The position numbers were made by a program, and so were the translations under genes. Below the pieces are notes generated by a model that saw only the letters and a program-made list of their open reading frames with translations, ran no database searches and was not told the DNA's origin. Below are positions 58,945 to 64,000 of a stretch of 64,000 bases of DNA, in pieces. Each line of letters starts with the position of its first letter. The stretch's first letter is position 1. Source of the stretch: Sequoia sempervirens (lineage: Eukaryota > Streptophyta > Pinopsida > Cupressales > Cupressaceae); assembly GCA_007258455.2 (NCBI GenBank), contig VDFB02000001.1, positions 10,047,755 through 10,111,754 of the forward strand, written 5' to 3'.

Positions 58945-60580
58945 TGTAAACAATGATTTTGGCACCTTAATGCTCTTTAACTCTTCTAGGGTTTTTCACC
59001 TAAAAGGAGAGAGATGGGCCAAAATGCAAATGTCTACATTCAAGATTAATGTCAAGAGAGATGTAATGTGTTTAACTATGATGTCTAAATGCAATAAGCT
59101 AAAAGAATGATGACTTATTGATATTAAATCTAAGAAATGTGAAGTGCTGGAAAACACATTGTGATAAGAAAACATGAACTAAATGACCTAAAAATGCAAA
59201 TAGAACCAAATAGAAAGTTGTAGGACAAAAGGTGTGCACATAAAAATGTGTTGCAAACTTGAAGCAACTCTAAAATTTTGGAAATTCTGAATTTTAAGCC
59301 TAGTGGGACACTTGTGCCAAGCTGGGCGACTTAGTCCCGTTTTAGAAAAATTCTAGAAAATTGCAGTAAAGCCCGTTTTGGCCAAATGGGTACCCAAATC
59401 TTTAGAAATTTCTGAAAAAATAGGTTTAGTGTGACTAAGTCTCCACTAGTGGTGACTTAGTCCACTTATGAATTTCTAAAAGTTTGGAAGTGGAAACGGA
59501 AACCCTAGGTTTGCACTTTGGTTTCCCACAAGTGTCCACTTTTGAAACTCTAATTTTTGGGTCTGAAAGTGACTTTTTGTTGATATTTTGGCTTGGTAAA
59601 CAAGGAGAGGTCTTCAAAAAGTCTTCAACCTTTTCTTCAATGATCTTCAAACCATCAAAATATCTAAATCTGCAAACACACAAGAAGAGAAGAAGAAATG
59701 TTGGATATTAGGGCATGGGGGTTTTCCTTAGTCAAACCCCTTTTTAGGTAATTAAACCAAATGAAGAAAGAATGTAATGAAGAATGTAACAATGGATTTA
59801 ATACCTTTCCATGATGTTTGATCTTGAATTTCTACAGCAATACATGAATAATCTTCCTTTGAATGTCCTTGGGAGCTATCTTGATGACTTGCAATTACAA
59901 AACCCTAGATTGCTTGACTTGAGAACATGATGAATGATGATGAGTTATGAATTTAGGATGAGTTCTTGTAAAATAAGAGGGAAAACCCTATATTTTATAC
60001 ACAATGATGCCTTAATACCTGAAAATACCTCATCACAAGCTGACCTTAGGTCTTAAAGAGTGAAAACCCGAAAGAAATTTGAATTAATTTTGATTTTTGT
60101 GCCACATGGGACTAAGTTGCCCAAGGTGGCGACTTAGTCCCACTTGGGAAATTTTGAGTGGATGTCGAAGATTAAGATATATTAAATGTTTTTTATCGAG
60201 TTCTTCAACAATACACTTAATTAAGTCTGGTAAGTGCATAAAGGGGCCATTTAAAGCATAAGAAAGGTGTAAATATCGCTGAAAATCCTAGGGAAGTGTG
60301 AAAGTTTGTTACAAGACTTTAAAACACTTTGAAATAGGTCTTGGTAAGGTTATTTAGGTGAATTATAACATTATGGTCCTAGAAAAGTGTGAAGATGTGT
60401 TACAACACCTTACAACACTCTTGCAAGACATCAATAAATGTATTTTATTCAATTTACAAGGGTTCAAGGCCTAGTGTGGATGTGTAAAACACCTCACAAC
60501 ACTAAATCAAGGCCTCATTAGGTCCAATTTATCATCAATTATTCTAAAATCAAGCTAAGCATACACTTTTTGGTGACACA
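58945..60580 (-). mobile_element. Solo LTR 2
   Basis: 1636-bp TGTAAACAATG...GGTGACACA unit flanked by a perfect ACACA duplication (58940-58944 and 60581-60585). The empty site is at 21740-21744 in the left LTR of G. Same family and orientation as solo LTR 1. Hairpin modules at 59306-59337, 59432-59463 and 60109-60140. Predicted intron 59670-59804, with its hairpin at 59718-59740. Confidence 0.9.
60109..60140. promoter_or_regulatory. 32-nt hairpin module in solo LTR 2
   Basis: Arms GGACTAAGTT and GACTTAGTCC pair over 10 bp, with one G-T wobble at the inner end. The position corresponds to 25254-25285 in solo LTR 1. Confidence 0.6.
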
Positions 60581-61372
60581 ACACATTCAATTACACACCA
60601 AGCAAATACACAATTCCTATTGTGTTGATAGGGAACAAACGTGTGATGTATTTATACATATACACATTCATGTTGTATTTACCATTCAATAGCTCCATGC
60701 TTACAAGTGACTCGTTCATAAGCATGCATAGGTACATCTACCTATGTACACTCATGTACATGTTCCTTCATGTGTGTGGACTATCGTCAACATGCATATG
60801 TATAAATATACATACATTCTACGTGTGTTCAACTCATCAATATGAGAATAATAATGTAAGGAAGAAATTATAAGCTCTAATAGATTTAAGCATCACCCAA
60901 GCATGCATTCAATAGTAATCAAGACCCTTACTAATGCAAACACACACTAAGAATGACTTACCAATTTCCAACAGAATAACTTGACTCAACCATTCTACTA
61001 TGAGTGTGTGTAAGCTTAGATAGGTTACGTTACTGGTTACCTGACCAAGATTTTCTCCTGAGTGATACTTCTCTTTGCATAGGTGGAGGATTGAACATAT
61101 ACCTGCATCAACTAACACATTCCCATAGAAGTCAGTTGTTCAACAAAATATTTTTTCACATAATATATCTCCATAGTTAGAATATCTAATTCAATAACTA
61201 CCCATTTCACATATATGCATTTCTTCACATATCATTAAATGAAATCACATTTATTCATAAATCATTGATAACAAAGTGCAAGCACATTTTATTCTCTTTC
61301 AGAATTCAAATTAAATTCACATTTACCCTACATAGTAATAGTAAATAATAAATACACAATTGGGGTGTAAAA

Positions 61373-61496
61373 AGTTCCTATGAACCTTAGAATCCTAACT
61401 CTTGCCTCATTCCACCCCTAGAGCCCAGACCTCCAGGGGAACCGTAGATATTGGTGATAGCTCCAATTTCCAAGTTTTCTCTATAATGACATAGCC
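61373..61496. other. Short unassigned spacer right of element G
   Basis: Slightly richer in G and C than its surroundings. A minus-strand frame reads ITNIYGSPGGLGSRGGMRQE without a recognisable family. It may be old host DNA between insertions. Confidence 0.3.
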
Positions 61497-61648
61497 GGGT
61501 ATGTGTAGGATCATGGGGGTCCAAAAAGTGGCAATGGAAAAAAAAAGGAATTTTTAACACGTCCAAAAATGCAGAATTCACACCTTTGAATTTTTGCAGG
61601 CTTGGGTACAATATCCATTTTGGAAAGCAGGAACCCATTTTTTTGAAA

Positions 61649-61748
61649 NNNNNNNNNNNNNNNNNNNNNNNNNNNNNNNNNNNNNNNNNNNNNNNNNNNN
61701 NNNNNNNNNNNNNNNNNNNNNNNNNNNNNNNNNNNNNNNNNNNNNNNN
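61649..61748. other. Assembly gap of 100 N
   Basis: Exactly 100 undetermined bases, the conventional size for a gap of unknown length. It adjoins a GA microsatellite. Confidence 0.98.
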
Positions 61749-61799
<51 letters not shown>

Positions 61800-61815
61800 G
61801 GGGAGAGAGAGAGAT
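61749..61815. repeat. GA microsatellite
   Basis: An almost pure (GA)n run bordering the N gap and fading into AT-rich sequence. Its true length is unknown because it probably extends into the gap. Confidence 0.9.
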
Positions 61816-62977
61816 AAATAGATAATATATAAATATTTTATATATTAGTAATATATATACATTAACTAAAATATAGAAATAATATTTAAATATTATACAT
61901 AATAATATAATATATTATATATTATATAATTATGTAAGAGATTATCATAAATTGTATATTATATATTAAATTATAAACTATATTATATATTCTAAACTAG
62001 ATATATTAAAATAAACTATAAACTATTTATTGCATTTTCTAAATCATATATTATAAAGTGTATAACATTTTTTAAAATCATATATAAACCAAATCGAATA
62101 TCCGATATTTCTGACACAAAATTTATTGCCTAGGGATTAGCCTCAGGTTTGCTTTGGAATTTGGCTAGGACATGTCAATCCTAAGAAGTCAACACAAAAA
62201 ACGTGTTTAACAACTTGCCTTGTTTTTTTGGACTTCGCCCATGTCACTGATGACTTTTTTTTAGCCAAAATTGATGAAATGAAAAAGGGTTTGTAGATGA
62301 GATTCTCAGCTTTCCACCAATATAAATTATGCTTTACTTTGAATTTAATAAATAATTATTATTCATTTTCTATTAGAATTACAACTAAAGTCCTAATTGA
62401 TAGGCTAATTGAAAAACATCTATAACTTTCAAACAATTTCATATTTTTTGAATCCAAAACATGTGCCACATTCTATGCTTTGCATACTATAGGATTAAAA
62501 AAAAATGAATTTCATGAAGTTTTGACCAAGTTAAGGTGGTTAGACATATGATTTTTTATATATATTTTAAGTTGTAATAAAAATTCATAATTAATTATTT
62601 ACTTGGAAAAAAATTACAAAAAAATATGCATCACATCCAAACATGAGTCCTCTACTTATATCTAAAATCTTATTAAAAATATTATCATTTTATTGTGGTT
62701 AGGGTGGTCAGACAAACACCTACTTCTTATTTTTTCCCTAAAATTTAAGTATTACTGCATTAAAATTTCAAATTTTCACCAAATAGACTTTTTTTTAAAA
62801 TAAACCTAGTAGTTTAGAAACTACATTCAATTTGCCATAGATTCTATTCTTACATATTTTTGAAATAATATAGATAACTTATTCAAATTTTCACGTCAAG
62901 TTGCCTAACTCTAATTTTTTTGAATTTTTATTGCCACTTAAGGGTCTGTTTTTTCCATGATGATCCTGCACATACCC

Positions 62978-64000
62978 ACCATTCACGTGAGTCTTGCTTG
63001 GTTGTTTCAAATAATTCTTGAATTTTGTCATCGATGGATGGTTTCATGATGGGGTGAACAGTAAATGTGAAATCTTTCAAAGGATCTTGAGGTGATATAA
63101 GAGAAGTTGCACTTGCCATTGCATCAAAATGTCAATTATCTTTTTGTGGGATATTGTCAATGGTGAATGATTCAAAACTTTCTAACAAGTTCATCATGAG
63201 ATCCTTATATTTTGATAACTTGTCATTCTTTTCTTGATATGTCCCATTTATTTTTTTGATTACTAATTGTGAATCACCAAAGATCCTAATGTCCCTTGCA
63301 CCTAGGATTAAAGCAGCACGTAGCCCAGCGATCAACGTTTCATACTCAGCAGTTTTGTTTGTATATAGAAAGTTTAATCGATATAACAATGGAATAGGAT
63401 TTCCTACAAGTAGGATGAGAATAACACCAGCACTGGAGCCTATTCTATAGCTAGATCCAGGAAAGTATAACTCCCATGTATTAGTTTTGATTATCAACAC
63501 ATTATCATCGGGGAAAGAGTCATTACTAGGTAATGCCAAAGGTGAAGGAGCATCATCCAATTGGTCGATCAAGGCTTGACCCTTAATTTCTTTTTTTGAA
63601 ACAAACTTCAAGTCAAACTCAGTCAACATCACCCACTTGGCTAGACATCCCGATAAATATGTTTTATTGAAAAGATGTTTAAGAGGGTTAAATTTTATCA
63701 TCACTTGTATTTCTGCATTCAACAAATAATGTCGCAAATTACTGGTAGCGAATACAAGGGCCAAACATTATTTTTCAATTGTCGTGTATCATTTTTCATA
63801 ATCTATCATGGTTTGGCTAATGTAATAGACCAGATGCTCTTTACCGTTTTCATCTTGTTGAGCCAACAATTCTACAAGAGCATGGGCTGATGTGGCTGTA
63901 TAAAGTATGAATGGTTTATTTTGTATAGCAGGTTGTAAAACAAGTGGAGTTGCAAGCTATTCCTTCAAACTCTCAAAATCCTATTTACAATCATCATTCC
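62978..64000 (-). pseudogene. Ty3/gypsy pol fragment with additional RNase H domain
   Basis: Minus strand, cut by the window end. From 64000 it reads the end of RT/RNase H (PFILYTATSAHALVELLAQQ, then SNLRHYLLNAEIQVM). Then comes KWVMLTEFDLKFVSKKEIKG. A second RNase H-like domain follows: GSSAGVILI, NKTAEYETLIAGLRAAL and ARDIRIFGDSQLVIKKINGT (63430-63220). Then ASATSLISPQDPLKDFTF ends near 63060. Such an extra RNase H after the RT-linked one is typical of the Tat lineage of plant gypsy elements. The 210-residue open run 63764-63132 is long, but stops precede it. The TIR element at 61497-62977 abuts it. Confidence 0.8.

Larger units (their letters stand above)
19426..61372 (-). mobile_element. 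Outer Ty3/gypsy retrotransposon G with five nested insertions
   Basis: The left LTR (about 19426-22533) and the interrupted right LTR (42715 to about 61372) match along their length once three insertions are removed from the right one. The interior, read on the minus strand from right to left, gives primer-binding site, Gag, protease, RT, RNase H, integrase and polypurine tract, which is the Ty3/gypsy order. Subtracting insertions leaves about 11.6 kb with a 5.5-kb interior. The LTR start TGTATTACACCC and the PPT AAGGGAGAGAG fit plant gypsy elements. A degenerate chromodomain-like tail after integrase suggests a chromovirus. I could not find a convincing target duplication, so outer ends are good to about 10 bp only. 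Confidence 0.85.
42715..61372 (-). repeat. 5' LTR of element G, split into four pieces
   Basis: Pieces 42715-42842, 49892-50812, 57773-58944 and 60586-61372 join to about 3.0 kb matching 19426-22533. The interruptions are E2, the copia element and solo LTR 2. The last bases before 61372 differ from the partner LTR. Confidence 0.85.
61497..62977. mobile_element. TIR element copy 3, with assembly gap
   Basis: Starts GGGTATGTGTAGGATCATGG and ends ATGATCCTGCACATACCC. The inverted termini agree at 17 of 18 positions, followed further in by GTGGCAAT in inverted form at both ends. The right 950 bp match copy 1. The left part holds a 100-N gap, a GA run and AT-rich sequence. No target duplication is apparent. 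Confidence 0.75.

Noticed and set aside
58747..58965. 72-residue minus-strand frame rich in Tyr/Ile/Val/Cys
   Set aside because: It is a translation of the TATA and CA microsatellites at the edge of solo LTR 2.
61586..61825. Open frames through the N gap
   Set aside because: They consist of unknown bases and a GA run, so no real translation is supported.

Overview
The window is nuclear DNA of a land plant with a very repeat-rich, AT-rich genome. A conifer or other gymnosperm is the likeliest source, judged from long-LTR retroelements nested several deep around one lone gene; this is inference, since no species-specific marker is visible. I see one apparently intact cellular gene, a cytochrome P450 of the CYP71 clan that looks CYP76-like (16129-17733, + strand, one 84-bp intron). 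Almost everything else that can be identified is mobile DNA, mostly decayed. No tRNA, rRNA, CRISPR or organellar feature was found.

Layout. 1-1038: end of a terminal-inverted-repeat (TIR) element. 1039-1415 and 8176-9010: two halves of a minus-strand Ty3/gypsy protease-region remnant, split by a complete + strand LTR element E1 (1416-8170, TSD GAAGG). 9380-10520: probable LTR remnant. 10520-16040: AT-rich intergenic DNA. 16041-17733: P450 promoter and gene. 17734-19425: intergenic. About 19426-61372: one minus-strand Ty3/gypsy element, G (3.1-kb LTRs, Gag-PR-RT-RH-INT), blown up from about 11.6 kb to 42 kb by five direct insertions. These are a solo LTR (24080-25728), a 13-kb hAT DNA transposon (26173-39200, TSD GTTAAAGG) that itself holds a 659-bp TIR element (32168-32826), a second E1-family element E2 (42843-49886, TSD GATGT), a Ty1/copia element (50813-57767, TSD GATTA) and another solo LTR (58945-60580, TSD ACACA). 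The left LTR of G carries the uninterrupted empty sites for E2, copia and the second solo LTR, which proves those three boundaries internally. 61497-62977: another TIR element with a 100-N assembly gap. 62978-64000: Ty3/gypsy pol fragment with an additional RNase H domain, running off the window.

Most unusual observations. (1) The E1, E2 and solo LTRs, whose sequences differ widely, carry a constant-length 32-nt hairpin module at corresponding places around a predicted LTR intron. Its stem sequence differs between families but pairing is kept by compensating changes. (2) The same predicted introns contain a second conserved hairpin. (3) The hAT element carries, convergent to its transposase, a second long decayed gene for an unrecognised protein with a G-patch-like stretch and a coiled coil, as well as subterminal arrays of a TTCGCCAAT-type motif.
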